Assembly: GCA_028285495.1 (NCBI GenBank) | Contig: JANQPB010000010.1 | Location: 1-64,000 of the forward strand | Reading direction: 5' to 3' | DNA from: Acidimicrobiales bacterium | Lineage (GTDB): Bacteria > Actinomycetota > Acidimicrobiia > Acidimicrobiales > SZUA-35 | Length of the DNA: 64,000 nt | Part shown: positions 1 to 8,429 of the stretch, in pieces | How positions within the stretch are numbered: the first letter of the stretch is position 1 | Layout of the letters: every line of letters begins with the position of its first letter | Position numbers and translations under genes: made by a program | The notes under the pieces: generated by a model | Databases searched by the model: none | Told to the model about the DNA's origin: nothing | Seen by the model: the letters and a program-made list of their open reading frames with translations, nothing else

Positions 1-263
1 CACAACCCCCTGGCACCGAACACCAGCACCAAACGGGATCCATCCCAACCGGGCTTGCCACCAAGACATCGACCCGCCACCACAAACCCTCCATGGGCCG
101 CTTGGCCCTGTTGGAGGGGCCGACCGGCCCGTTCGGTCCCGAGGAGGGGGGCGGATCGGCCGGGCGCCGGCCCATTCACGCCGTCGGGCCCGCTCCGGCT
201 ACCCTCCCAGTGGCCCTACCCCCGGTGGGCCGGCTTACCGACGATCGGAAGGAACGCGACACC

Positions 264-1043
264 ATGCCACGAATGAATCTCGATGGAGCCTCGGCCGTCA
301 TCACCGGCGGTGCCTCGGGCATCGGCGAGGCCTCGGCCGAGCAGCTGGCGGCCCTCGGGGCTCGGGTGGTGATCGCCGACCTGAACGAGGACAAGGGCCA
401 GGCCGTGGCCTCCCGCCTCGGTGGGCTGTTCGTCCGCTGCGACGTCTCGAGCGAGGAGGACGGCCAGGCCGCCGTCGCCGCCGCCTCGGAGATGGGTCCG
501 CTGCGGGCCCTGGTCAACTCGGCCGGGCTCGGCCGGGCGGCCCGCACCGTCGACCGCAACAACGATCCGGCCCCGCAGTCCGACTTCGAGTTCGTCATCA
601 AGATCAACCTGCTCGGCTCGTTCAACATGTTGCGCCTGTCGGCGGCGGCGATGGCCAAGACCGACCCGGTCGACGACGACGGCACCCGCGGCGCGGTCGT
701 CAACATGGCTTCGGTCGCGGCGTTCGACGGCCAGATCGGCCAGGCCGCCTACTCGGCCTCGAAGGGCGGCGTCGTCGGGATGACGCTGCCGATCGCCAGG
801 GACCTGGCGGCGATCGGCGTCCGGGTCAACACGATCGCCCCGGGCCTGATCGACACGCCGATCTACGGCGAAGGCGAGCAGTCCGAGCAGTTCAAGGCCC
901 ACCTCGGCCAGTCGGTGCTGTTCCCCAAGCGGCTCGGATCCGGCGAGGAGCTGGCGTTCATGGTGACCGAGCTGATCACCAACCCCTACATGAACGGCGA
1001 GGTGATCCGGGTCGACGGCGGCATCCGGATGCCGCCGAAGTAG
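264..1043 (+). CDS. SDR-family dehydrogenase (3-hydroxyacyl-CoA dehydrogenase type)
   Basis: A 259-residue classical short-chain dehydrogenase/reductase. The Rossmann motif TGGASGIG lies at residues 14-21, an NMAS serine near residue 150, and the catalytic pair Tyr163/Lys167 in YSASK. The overall layout resembles type II 3-hydroxyacyl-CoA dehydrogenases (HSD17B10-like), which oxidise short-chain 3-hydroxyacyl-CoA with NAD in the cytoplasm. I chose the ATG at 264 because GGAAGGA lies just upstream (247-253) and the family N-terminus (MNLDGASAVITGG) begins there; the open frame further upstream is not family-like. It stands alone and converges on the FHA gene. The exact substrate cannot be read from the sequence. 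Confidence 0.85.
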   Translation: MPRMNLDGASAVITGGASGIGEASAEQLAALGARVVIADLNEDKGQAVASRLGGLFVRCDVSSEEDGQAAVAAASEMGPLRALVNSAGLGRAARTVDRNNDPAPQSDFEFVIKINLLGSFNMLRLSAAAMAKTDPVDDDGTRGAVVNMASVAAFDGQIGQAAYSASKGGVVGMTLPIARDLAAIGVRVNTIAPGLIDTPIYGEGEQSEQFKAHLGQSVLFPKRLGSGEELAFMVTELITNPYMNGEVIRVDGGIRMPPK

Positions 1044-1084
1044 TCGCCTGGCGGCGGCGCCGCTCGCAACGGGTCAGCTGCGGC

Positions 1085-1690
1085 TCAGTCGAGGATGGTG
1101 AGCCGGGTCCAGGCCCCGAGATAGATCGGGGTCCCCGGCTTGACCTCGACCGGCACGCCCTGCTCGATCGCCTCGGAATCGATGGCGTCGAGGAAGGTCC
1201 CGTTCGTCGAGCCGACGTCCACGATGGTGCAGCGCCCGTCGTCGGCCACCCGGAACACTGCGTGCCGGCTCGACACCGCCTGGTCGCCGGTCAGGTCGGC
1301 CACGTCGATGTCGGGGTGGATGGCCCGGCTCTCGCTCGTCCGGCCGATGTGGAGCTCGGTACCGACCAGCTCCAGCTCGGTCTCGGGCGGCACCGGATCG
1401 GGGAAGTCGATCTCGCCGTCGCTGACCACCTCGTCGAAGTAGGCCCGATCGACGGTGATCGAGAGTCGCAGCCGGGCCACGTCGGTGCCGGCATCGGCTT
1501 CGGGGTCGAGCACCGACGGTGCGGCGGGGAGGCTGATCTCCTCGGCCTCCGCACCGAGGCCGGGGCCGGCGCCGGGCATCGGGGCGTCCGTCGGCAGGGA
1601 TCCGGTGATGAAGTCGTAGCCGCAGTTCTCGCAGAACACGTCGTCCGGTCCGCACGGCGTGCCGCAGTTCGGGCATGTCCTCGTGTTCAT
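1085..1690 (-). CDS. Zinc-ribbon FHA-domain protein
   Basis: A 201-residue protein with an N-terminal zinc ribbon (two CxxC pairs within residues 5-23) and a C-terminal forkhead-associated domain. The domain carries the phosphothreonine-binding landmarks IGRT, SSRHA and STNGT, so it should bind phospho-Thr peptides. It is the last gene of a leftward locus encoding a VWA protein, a PP2C phosphatase, a PknG-like kinase and a coiled-coil protein, which suggests it reads or receives the kinase signal. In mycobacteria PknG acts on the FHA protein GarA; I see no GarA-like ETTS phosphorylation motif near this N-terminus, so it is not a plain GarA orthologue. About 65 bp separate it from the VWA gene. 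Confidence 0.85.
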   Translation of the reverse strand: MNTRTCPNCGTPCGPDDVFCENCGYDFITGSLPTDAPMPGAGPGLGAEAEEISLPAAPSVLDPEADAGTDVARLRLSITVDRAYFDEVVSDGEIDFPDPVPPETELELVGTELHIGRTSESRAIHPDIDVADLTGDQAVSSRHAVFRVADDGRCTIVDVGSTNGTFLDAIDSEAIEQGVPVEVKPGTPIYLGAWTRLTILD

Positions 1691-1756
1691 GACAACAACT
1701 TCCTGGTGTTCATGGCCCGTGAGCTCCGCTGTCGGTTCGGGCCGCCCTGCCCGTCG

Positions 1757-3034
1757 CTAGTCCCGATTGACCCGGACCGTCCTGGTCGACCGAACGTCGA
1801 GCGCCATCTCGTCGGCCCGGTCGACCTCTCGTCGAAGCCGCACCGTCCCGCCGCCGGGGTCGTCGACGTCGACCACCTTCTGCAGGAGGCGGACGGTATC
1901 ACCGTTTCCGGCCTGGTGGGCGATCTGGACAGCCCGGCCGAGCTTGACGGTGGCGGTGGCCGCATCGCCGGCATCCCGGGCGGCCAGGCCGTCGGCGATC
2001 ACGTCGGCCAGCTCGGCCTGACCCGTGTAATGGGCCACCTCTCGGTTGATCCGGGTCGACAGGCCCTCGTCGTCGGTCCAGATGGCCCGGACGAGGGCCG
2101 CCGGCTGATCGATCCCGTCGATGACCAGCATCACCCGGGCCGCCAGGCGCTCGTCGCCGACGTTGCCAACCGGGATGCGGACCCGCACGTGATAGTCCCG
2201 TTCCTCCTCGCCGGCCCACGAGCCGAGCGGGTAGTCGTTGGTGAGCGGGTTGACGGGCTGTGCGGTGACGGTCAGATCCTCGAGGTTCGGGGCCACCTGC
2301 TTGACGAACTCGCTGATCGAGCCCTTCGGGGTCCACAGCCGCAGCGCCACGCTGCCGACCTGCTTGCCCATCGCCGCCTCGGTCAGCCGGGTGAACTCGG
2401 CTTCCATGTCCTCGGGGCGGGGAATGATGTCGACGGTGCCGAGCAGCGCGGTGGCGATCTTGCGCATCTCCTCGATGTCCCAGTCGGAGCCGAGGCCCCT
2501 GGCGTCACACTGGAACAGCCCGGTGCAGGCGGCGATCGCATTGTCGAGGACCCAGTCCTCCTCGTGCTGGTTCTTGCCGTCGGTCAGCAACAGGCAATGG
2601 GCGATGGCGCCGGGGCGGAGCTCGGCCAGGTAGGCGGCTGCCTTCAGCCAGCTCCCGATGGCCGTCCCCCCGTTCGCCCTGGTCCGGGCCACCATCTTCT
2701 TGGCCTCGTCGCGGGTCTGGGGGTTGGCGATGGCCAGACCGTCCCGCGGATAGATCATGTAGGCCCCGGCGTTGCCGCCGACGATGGCGAAGTACACGCC
2801 GTCGTCGATGGTGTCGATCGCGGCCTGGGTGGCCGCCTTGGCCGCCTGCATCTTGCGGCCGCCGTCCTCCTGCATCGACCCCGACGTGTCGATCACGATC
2901 ATCTCGACCGAGTCGGGGCGCGGCCCACCGACCACGCCGTCGCCGGCCGAGCGAACGGTGACCACGGCGTCGACCGTGTCGGCCCCGGCCGGCAGGAACT
3001 CGTTCTGGAACACCTCGGCGGTGAAACTGGTCAT
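1757..3034 (-). CDS. von Willebrand factor A domain protein
   Basis: A 425-residue protein with a VWA domain starting about residue 40. The metal-ion-dependent adhesion site DxSxS is intact (DTSGS, residues 49-53), and the rest follows the VWA fold up to about residue 230. A beta-rich C-terminal half follows. No signal peptide or membrane helix is visible, so it should be cytoplasmic. The ATG at 3034 overlaps the phosphatase stop by 4 nt (ATGA), which fixes the start and implies translational coupling. VWA proteins of this kind often act as scaffolds; the position between a phosphatase and an FHA protein points to signalling, but the partner is unknown. Confidence 0.85.
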   Translation of the reverse strand: MTSFTAEVFQNEFLPAGADTVDAVVTVRSAGDGVVGGPRPDSVEMIVIDTSGSMQEDGGRKMQAAKAATQAAIDTIDDGVYFAIVGGNAGAYMIYPRDGLAIANPQTRDEAKKMVARTRANGGTAIGSWLKAAAYLAELRPGAIAHCLLLTDGKNQHEEDWVLDNAIAACTGLFQCDARGLGSDWDIEEMRKIATALLGTVDIIPRPEDMEAEFTRLTEAAMGKQVGSVALRLWTPKGSISEFVKQVAPNLEDLTVTAQPVNPLTNDYPLGSWAGEEERDYHVRVRIPVGNVGDERLAARVMLVIDGIDQPAALVRAIWTDDEGLSTRINREVAHYTGQAELADVIADGLAARDAGDAATATVKLGRAVQIAHQAGNGDTVRLLQKVVDVDDPGGGTVRLRREVDRADEMALDVRSTRTVRVNRD

Positions 3035-4248
3035 GGGGTCGCCTCTCGCTCGCTCGTCTCGCTGGTGTCGGGCGGCGGCGGGCCGTCGCCGGTGGCCACC
3101 TCGTGGTCGCTCGACCAGAGGGCGACGGTGATGTTGTCGTGACCGCCCTGCTGATTGGCGTGGCTGACCAGCGCTTCGGCCAGACCGACGCCGGACCGCC
3201 CCTCCTCGACCAGCCGCCGCAGGAGTGCGGCCAGTTCCGCCGGCTCGGCCACATAGCGCCACAGGCCGTCGGTACAGACGACCAGATGCCCGGGACCGCC
3301 CACCACCGCCCTGGCCAGGTCGGGCGTCGGGTCGACGCTGTCGGCGCCGAGCCAGCGGATCAGCCCGCCCTGCAGCTCGTGGTCGTCGCCCGTCAGCCGC
3401 AGCGCCTCGTCCGGCCCGACCCAGTAGGCCCTGCTGTCGCCGACCCAGGCCGTGCTCAGCTCGACGGTACCGCCGGGGAGCGGCCGGACGACGACGGAGA
3501 CCAGGGTCGACGACGGCGATCCGCCGTCGTCCGGCTTGGTGTCGGGCGCAGTGGGATCGTCGGCGGCACCGGCCGCCTCACCCTGGGCCGCCTCGACGGC
3601 TCGTTCGAACAGCGGAGCCAGCGCCATCGGGCCGGCAGGCGTGGCCGGGTCGCCACCGACGGTCGCCGCCTCGGCGCCCTCGACCGCACCGGGGTCCGAC
3701 AGCCCGACCAGCAGGGCGTCGCAGGCGGCCTGCGCAGCCCGCGACGACGCCTCGGCCGACCCCGCGGTCGACGACACCCCGTCGCAGACCACCAGCACCG
3801 CCACGGGCGATTCGCCGGATGGGCCGGCACCGCCGTCGCGGTGGCCGTCCCGCACGTCGATGACCGGCGCCACGGTGCCGATGGCGACGGCATCCTCGTT
3901 GTCGTGATGGCGACGACCTCGATCGCTCACGGCCACCACCGGTCCCTCGTCGAGGCGGACATGGTCACGCTCCCGGGGCTGGCGATACCCACACGACAGG
4001 CAGTACCCCTCGTCGGGGTCGACCTCGCGCTCGCCGCAGGACACGCACGCCGGCTTCGGCTCGGTCGACAGCTCGTGCCCGCAGGCCTCGCACCAGGTCG
4101 TGCCGGGCGGTGCCTCCTCACCGCAGCTGGCGCACACCAGCGCATCGACGGCGACGGCGCCGTCGACGGTCGCCGGCACGGCCGCCGGCTCATCCCCCAA
4201 CCCGGTCGCAGCCGTCGACCGGCCGGTGTCGTCGCCGTTCATCACCAT
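3031..4248 (-). CDS. PP2C-family Ser/Thr phosphatase with N-terminal zinc ribbons
   Basis: A 405-residue protein. Residues about 35-95 hold two double-CxxC zinc ribbons (CASCGEEAPPG..., CVSCGERE...). A PP2C/SpoIIE-type phosphatase domain follows, with the metal-binding motifs DNEDAV, VCDGVSS, a WVGDSRAY block and the terminal GGHDNITV motif. It should dephosphorylate Ser/Thr phosphoproteins and is the natural antagonist of the PknG-like kinase encoded immediately upstream. Its ATG at 4248 shares one base with the kinase stop codon (TGATG), and its own stop overlaps the VWA start by 4 nt, so the three are one coupled unit. An alternative in-frame ATG lies at 4242. Confidence 0.9.
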   Translation of the reverse strand: MVMNGDDTGRSTAATGLGDEPAAVPATVDGAVAVDALVCASCGEEAPPGTTWCEACGHELSTEPKPACVSCGEREVDPDEGYCLSCGYRQPRERDHVRLDEGPVVAVSDRGRRHHDNEDAVAIGTVAPVIDVRDGHRDGGAGPSGESPVAVLVVCDGVSSTAGSAEASSRAAQAACDALLVGLSDPGAVEGAEAATVGGDPATPAGPMALAPLFERAVEAAQGEAAGAADDPTAPDTKPDDGGSPSSTLVSVVVRPLPGGTVELSTAWVGDSRAYWVGPDEALRLTGDDHELQGGLIRWLGADSVDPTPDLARAVVGGPGHLVVCTDGLWRYVAEPAELAALLRRLVEEGRSGVGLAEALVSHANQQGGHDNITVALWSSDHEVATGDGPPPPDTSETSEREATP

Positions 4249-6995
4249 CAGAACAGGCTCCTCGGGCGAACCGAATTGGCCAGATCGACCAGGCGGACTC
4301 GCTCATCCGCCGACGTGGCCAGCCGGGCCTGGGTCCGGTACGTCTGCTCGAGGCCCTCCCGCAGCGACTTCTCGGTGAGCTCCCGGCCCAGGATCGACTG
4401 CGACCCGCCCCGGATCCGGCCGGCCTCGACCCCGACGAGCGCCCGCTCGAAGATGTCGGCGGCCAGCGCCGCCCGCTCGGCCGCGTCGAGCTGCAGCCGC
4501 TCGATCGTGGCCGACGCCGCCTGGAGGTCGTCGAGGTCGGGGGTGCCGTCGGTGCCCCCGGCCACGAGGGTCCTCGCCGCCGCCACCTGGGCGTTGCCGT
4601 GGGCGGCCGAGCTGGTCGGCACCCGGTTGAACGCGGCGACCGCGCCGGCGTGGTCCTGGAGCCGCCAGTTGCAGCGGGCCATCCCGAAGGCGGCCGACAC
4701 GAACGTCGAGTCGGCGCTGATCACGAGGTCGTACAGCTCGAGCGCCCGCTCGTCCTCACCGGCTAGCTCGGCGGCCAGCGCGACGGCGATCTTGGGTGCG
4801 GTCTCCCCCGGCAGCTCGGTCCAGACCCGGCTGAACCCCTCGGCCGCCACGGCCGGCGAGCCGACCTGCAGCTGGTGGATCGCCCGGTACCAGTGCACCC
4901 GCCACTCCCACGGGTTGGCCGCCTCGACCTCCCGCAGCACCCGCTCGGGATCGTCGGCCGCTCCCCCGGCCGGGGCCGCCCCCGGTGGCAGTCCGCCAGG
5001 ACGACGGCCCTGGAGCTGGATCAGCTCCCAGGCCAGCCGCAGCGACACCTCGTTCGACCGCGACACCTCGCCCCGGTCGAGGCCGCGGCGGATCGCATCG
5101 ACCGTCCGGGCCGGGTCGCCGTCGGGCAGGCCGAGCAGGAACGGCGCGGCGGGATCGTCCTCGTCGACCCTGGCCGCGGGCAGGACCCGCCAATCGGCCC
5201 TCGTCGCCTCGTACGAGCCGGTGCCGGCCACCAGCAGGTCGGCCAGCCGGTCGCCGTCGAACAGCTGCGAGGCCGTCGGTCGCGGCCGACCCTCGGTCAG
5301 GGCCACGATCTCCCGCAACACCCCGGTCAGCTGCTCGGCCATCTCCGGCGCGGTCTGGAACCGATCGTCCGGGTGGAAGGCGGTGGCCCGGAGCAGGAAC
5401 CGGTACAGCGACTCCCACTGGGCCAGCAGCGGCGCCTCGGACGGCGGCGGCAGGGCGTAGAGGTAGCGACCGTCGTGGAACACGAAGCGGATGATCAGCA
5501 CGGCCAGCGTCCGTCCGACGGTGTACAGGTCCGAGGCCACCGACGGGCCGGTCGTCGCCACCTCGGGGGCCTGGAAGCCCGGGGTGCCGAAGATGGCGGC
5601 CTGGTGATCGTCGATCCGCATGACCGCGCCGACGTCGATCAGCTTGACCCCCTCGCCGACGGCCATGACGTTGGCCGGCTTGAGGTCGTTGTACACGAGG
5701 CCCCGGTCGTGCAGGTAGCGCAGCGCCGGCAACACCCCGAGCACGTAGGCGATGGCGTCGGTGACCGGCAGCGGGTTGGGCACGCCGCCGTTGACCTCCC
5801 GCCTGGCCTTGAGCTTGGCGTTGAGCGACTCGCCGCCCACCATCTCCATGACGATGTAGCCGGCCCCCCGGTGGGTGACGAAGTTGTAGATGTTGACGAT
5901 GTTGGCGTGGTCGATCTGGGCCAGGAACCGTCGCTCGGCCACCGCTGCGGCAACCGCATCGGGGTCGTCGTCGTTGAGCAGGCCCTTGAGCACCACCCAC
6001 CGATTGGAGACCGCCCGGTCGCGGCCGAGGTAGATCCAGCCCATCCCGCCGTGGGCGAGGGCGCCGGCGATCTCGTATTGGCCCGCCACCAGCTCACCCC
6101 GCCGCAGCGAAGGCTCGTTGGTCACGAAGTCGAACGCGGTCCGGCAGGTCCCGCAGAAGCCCTTGACCCGGCCTTCGCGGCCACCGTGCGAGCGGCCGAC
6201 CGCATTGCCACACGACGAGCAGAACCGCTCCTCCTCCGGCACGATGCCGAGCTCGGCCCGGATCTCGGCGTCCGACATGACGGCGGCGCCGGGGTCACCG
6301 ACCGTTGTCGGGGCGACCGACACGAGGCCGGCGCCGATGCCGGTCCTGACCGAGGCGGTCCGGCGTGAGGCCGAGGTGGTGCGGCTGCGGGCGGTCGCCG
6401 TGCCGGCCCCGGGCAGCCGCGACGACGTGTCTGGCGCGGAGGGAACGGCGATGGCCGGGAGGCTGCCGAGGTTGCCGTCACCGGCGTCGTCGATCGTGGG
6501 GGTGACCACCGGACCGCCGCTGCTGGTGGCGGCGAGGCCGCAGATGTCGCAGTAGCCGTCCGGGGCGATCGTGCCGATGCAGCCGTCGCGCCCGCAGGCC
6601 GAACCGGCCGGCCTGACCGCCCCGCCGGCGGTCGGCGATGGGGCCAACGACGGCGTGGCCTGCGGTGCCGGCGTGCGCTGCGCCGCCGGGGCAGCCGAGG
6701 CCGGGGCAGCCGAGGCCGGGGCAGCCGAGGCGTTCCCCGCAACCGGCGGTGACCCACCTGGCCCGGCGCCCGGGCCGGCCCCCGCCGGGGCTTGACCGGC
6801 CGGCGACCCGGCCGACGATGAACCGGACGGCGCCGAACCGGCTGGCGTCCCGGCGGAGCCGCCGGCGGACCCACCCGCAGCCCCGGTCGTGGCGCCGGTT
6901 GCGGCTCGGCTGGGATCGTGGCGGACCCCACAGGTGTCGCAGTACCCGTCCGAGAGGATGGTGCCGCCACACCCGGGCTCGGTGCAGACCGTCAT
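4248..6995 (-). CDS. pknG: PknG-like serine/threonine protein kinase with TPR-like C-terminus
   Basis: A 915-residue soluble kinase with the PknG architecture. Two zinc-ribbon modules sit at residues 4-22 and 134-152, joined by an Ala/Pro/Ser linker. A rubredoxin-like pair follows (CSSC near 259, CGTC near 281). The kinase domain (about 300-580) has Lys337 in VVLKG, catalytic Asp437 in YNDLKP (no Arg before Asp, as in PknG) and DVG for DFG at 454-456. The C-terminal third is helical and TPR-like. In mycobacteria PknG controls 2-oxoglutarate metabolism in response to amino acids. The open frame extends far upstream, but the ATG at 6995 overlaps the preceding gene by 4 nt and begins the zinc-ribbon motif, so I start there. 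Confidence 0.92.
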   Translation of the reverse strand: MTVCTEPGCGGTILSDGYCDTCGVRHDPSRAATGATTGAAGGSAGGSAGTPAGSAPSGSSSAGSPAGQAPAGAGPGAGPGGSPPVAGNASAAPASAAPASAAPAAQRTPAPQATPSLAPSPTAGGAVRPAGSACGRDGCIGTIAPDGYCDICGLAATSSGGPVVTPTIDDAGDGNLGSLPAIAVPSAPDTSSRLPGAGTATARSRTTSASRRTASVRTGIGAGLVSVAPTTVGDPGAAVMSDAEIRAELGIVPEEERFCSSCGNAVGRSHGGREGRVKGFCGTCRTAFDFVTNEPSLRRGELVAGQYEIAGALAHGGMGWIYLGRDRAVSNRWVVLKGLLNDDDPDAVAAAVAERRFLAQIDHANIVNIYNFVTHRGAGYIVMEMVGGESLNAKLKARREVNGGVPNPLPVTDAIAYVLGVLPALRYLHDRGLVYNDLKPANVMAVGEGVKLIDVGAVMRIDDHQAAIFGTPGFQAPEVATTGPSVASDLYTVGRTLAVLIIRFVFHDGRYLYALPPPSEAPLLAQWESLYRFLLRATAFHPDDRFQTAPEMAEQLTGVLREIVALTEGRPRPTASQLFDGDRLADLLVAGTGSYEATRADWRVLPAARVDEDDPAAPFLLGLPDGDPARTVDAIRRGLDRGEVSRSNEVSLRLAWELIQLQGRRPGGLPPGAAPAGGAADDPERVLREVEAANPWEWRVHWYRAIHQLQVGSPAVAAEGFSRVWTELPGETAPKIAVALAAELAGEDERALELYDLVISADSTFVSAAFGMARCNWRLQDHAGAVAAFNRVPTSSAAHGNAQVAAARTLVAGGTDGTPDLDDLQAASATIERLQLDAAERAALAADIFERALVGVEAGRIRGGSQSILGRELTEKSLREGLEQTYRTQARLATSADERVRLVDLANSVRPRSLF
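6685..6729 (-). repeat. 15-bp tandem repeat inside the kinase gene
   Basis: Three perfect consecutive copies of a 15-bp unit (GCCGGGGCAGCCGAG on the + strand). They encode a repeated Ala-Ser-Ala-Ala-Pro segment in the low-complexity linker between the two N-terminal zinc ribbons of the PknG-like kinase (about residues 89-104). The unit is a multiple of three, so copy-number change would lengthen or shorten the linker without a frameshift. Confidence 0.9.
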
Positions 6996-8218
6996 GGGCG
7001 CAGCCTCGCCGCCAGATCGACGATGGCCGCCTCGGCCGCGGCCAGATCGGTCGGCGCCGTGAAGAGCAGCCGCCTCGCCCGGTCGGCCAGCTCGACCAGC
7101 GCCAGGTCCTCGGCCCGGCCGGTGGCGGCCATCTTGGCCGCATAGGCCTGCAGCCGGCCCCGCAGCTCGTTGCGGGCCTCGACCGGCGCCCGATTGGCCT
7201 CGCCGGCCCGGACGAGCTGGGCCTCGAGCTTCCTGGCCGAGCCGAGCCAGCCGTCGAGCAGCACCCGCTTGCGCGACCAGTCGGCCCCCGCCGCATTGTC
7301 GAACAGCCGGTCGAGCTGGGGACCGAGCCCGTCCCGGCCATCGAGCACGGCGGGCGCCGGGACCCGCACGAGTCCGTCTGGCCCATCGATCTTGGCCAGC
7401 GCCTCGACCCGAGCCGCCTCGGCCCTCGCCCGCAGCACCCGGAGCGAGGCCAGCAGCTCCTCGGTCGCACCGAGGTCGCCGTCGAGGTCGTCGCGCTTGG
7501 TCCGCAGCGTCGCCACCTGCTTGGCCGCGGCCGCAACCTGCCGGTCGAGGTTGGCCCCGTCCTGGGGGTTGACGCTGGCCGGGTCGGACAGGAGCCGATC
7601 GGCGAGGTCGTCGGCCAGGGCCCTGGCCCGGCCGACCAGCGGCTCGGGCACCCCGAGCTCGTCGACCTCGGCCTGGAGCCGCTCGAGCGTCGTTCTGGCC
7701 GCGTCGACCCGGGGCAGGATCGTGACCCAGAGGTGGTCGATGTCGGCCACGGCCGAGCGGACCGCGTCGTACCGCTGGCGGATCTCGCCGAGCAGGCCGG
7801 ACGCCGAATACGACTGCGACGACCCGTCGCTGGCCGTCACCGCGTACCAGCGCTGCTCGAGCAGCCGCCGCAGCTCGCGTTCCTCGACCGGGCTGCGACC
7901 CCGGGACGCGATCTGCGCCCTGACCGAGCCGAGCAGCGAGCCGGCGGCGTCGACCAGCGGCCACAGGTCCTTGGCATCGGCCGCCGCCCGCCCGTAGCGC
8001 CTGGCCGTCTCCGACCCCAGCTCGGCGTCGGTCAGCATCAGGTACGACGGCGACGACTCCAGCTCGGCCATGGCCGCCTGCAGCGACGCCAGCGACGCCT
8101 CGTAGTGCTCGAGCGCGCCGACGGCGTCGAGACCCTTCGGCGCCCGGCCCATCCCGGCCGCACCACCGGCGCTGCGGTACGCGCTGCGAGCCCCCCGGGG
8201 ATGCGATGGTCCAGACAC
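6992..8218 (-). CDS. Conserved coiled-coil protein of the PknG locus
   Basis: A 408-residue protein made almost entirely of charged and Ala/Leu-rich helices, without signal peptide or membrane segment; long coiled coils are likely over about residues 35-400. I recognise no catalytic motif. The start is a GTG at 8218; the stop overlaps the kinase ATG by 4 nt (ATGA), so it is the first gene of the leftward kinase operon. Helical proteins of unknown role are found beside actinobacterial pknG genes, and by position this one may scaffold or regulate the kinase. That role is inference. Confidence 0.75.
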   Translation of the reverse strand: MSGPSHPRGARSAYRSAGGAAGMGRAPKGLDAVGALEHYEASLASLQAAMAELESSPSYLMLTDAELGSETARRYGRAAADAKDLWPLVDAAGSLLGSVRAQIASRGRSPVEERELRRLLEQRWYAVTASDGSSQSYSASGLLGEIRQRYDAVRSAVADIDHLWVTILPRVDAARTTLERLQAEVDELGVPEPLVGRARALADDLADRLLSDPASVNPQDGANLDRQVAAAAKQVATLRTKRDDLDGDLGATEELLASLRVLRARAEAARVEALAKIDGPDGLVRVPAPAVLDGRDGLGPQLDRLFDNAAGADWSRKRVLLDGWLGSARKLEAQLVRAGEANRAPVEARNELRGRLQAYAAKMAATGRAEDLALVELADRARRLLFTAPTDLAAAEAAIVDLAARLRP

Positions 8219-8362
8219 GGTGCGTCGAGTCTACCGTCGGGCCACACCGGCGGGGAGGCTCTCCGAGCCGAGCGGCAGGCCCCATCCGGCATCATCCGGC
8301 ATCGACCGGTCGCCGAACCGGACAGGACGGGGACCAGACCCCTGGGGCCGTCGCCGAGCGGG

Positions 8363-8429
8363 TAGCGTTGGGGACGGTATGAGTGCCGGCACTCGAGGTG
8401 CGGATCCGGATCGGTTGGCCGAGCGTTGA
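8363..8429 (+). promoter_or_regulatory. Candidate promoter and 16-codon leader ORF before the GlnX-like gene
   Basis: A TAnnnT -10 element (TAGCGT, 8363-8368) lies 10 nt before an ATG at 8379. That ATG opens a 16-codon ORF ending in TGA at 8427-8429. The stop overlaps the TTG (8426) that begins the only long frame of the membrane sensor gene (TTGA). This looks like a near-leaderless short leader whose termination could couple to a TTG start. Alternatively, it may mark a wrongly read start of the downstream gene. Confidence 0.4.

Noticed and set aside
1..263. A gene in the first 263 bases
   Set aside because: The short frames there have no domain features; the first 100 bases are CA-rich and could be the end of a feature outside the window, but nothing can be supported.
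3103..5460. A 785-codon + strand frame across the phosphatase and kinase genes
   Set aside because: Shadow of the leftward genes; no start site, no recognisable domain, and composition typical of antisense frames.
6996..8285. Long N-terminal extension of the PknG-like kinase frame (about 430 more residues)
   Set aside because: It is the antisense-of-codon frame of the coiled-coil gene, is Arg/Gly-rich without domain features, and the ATGA overlap at 6995 gives a clear start.
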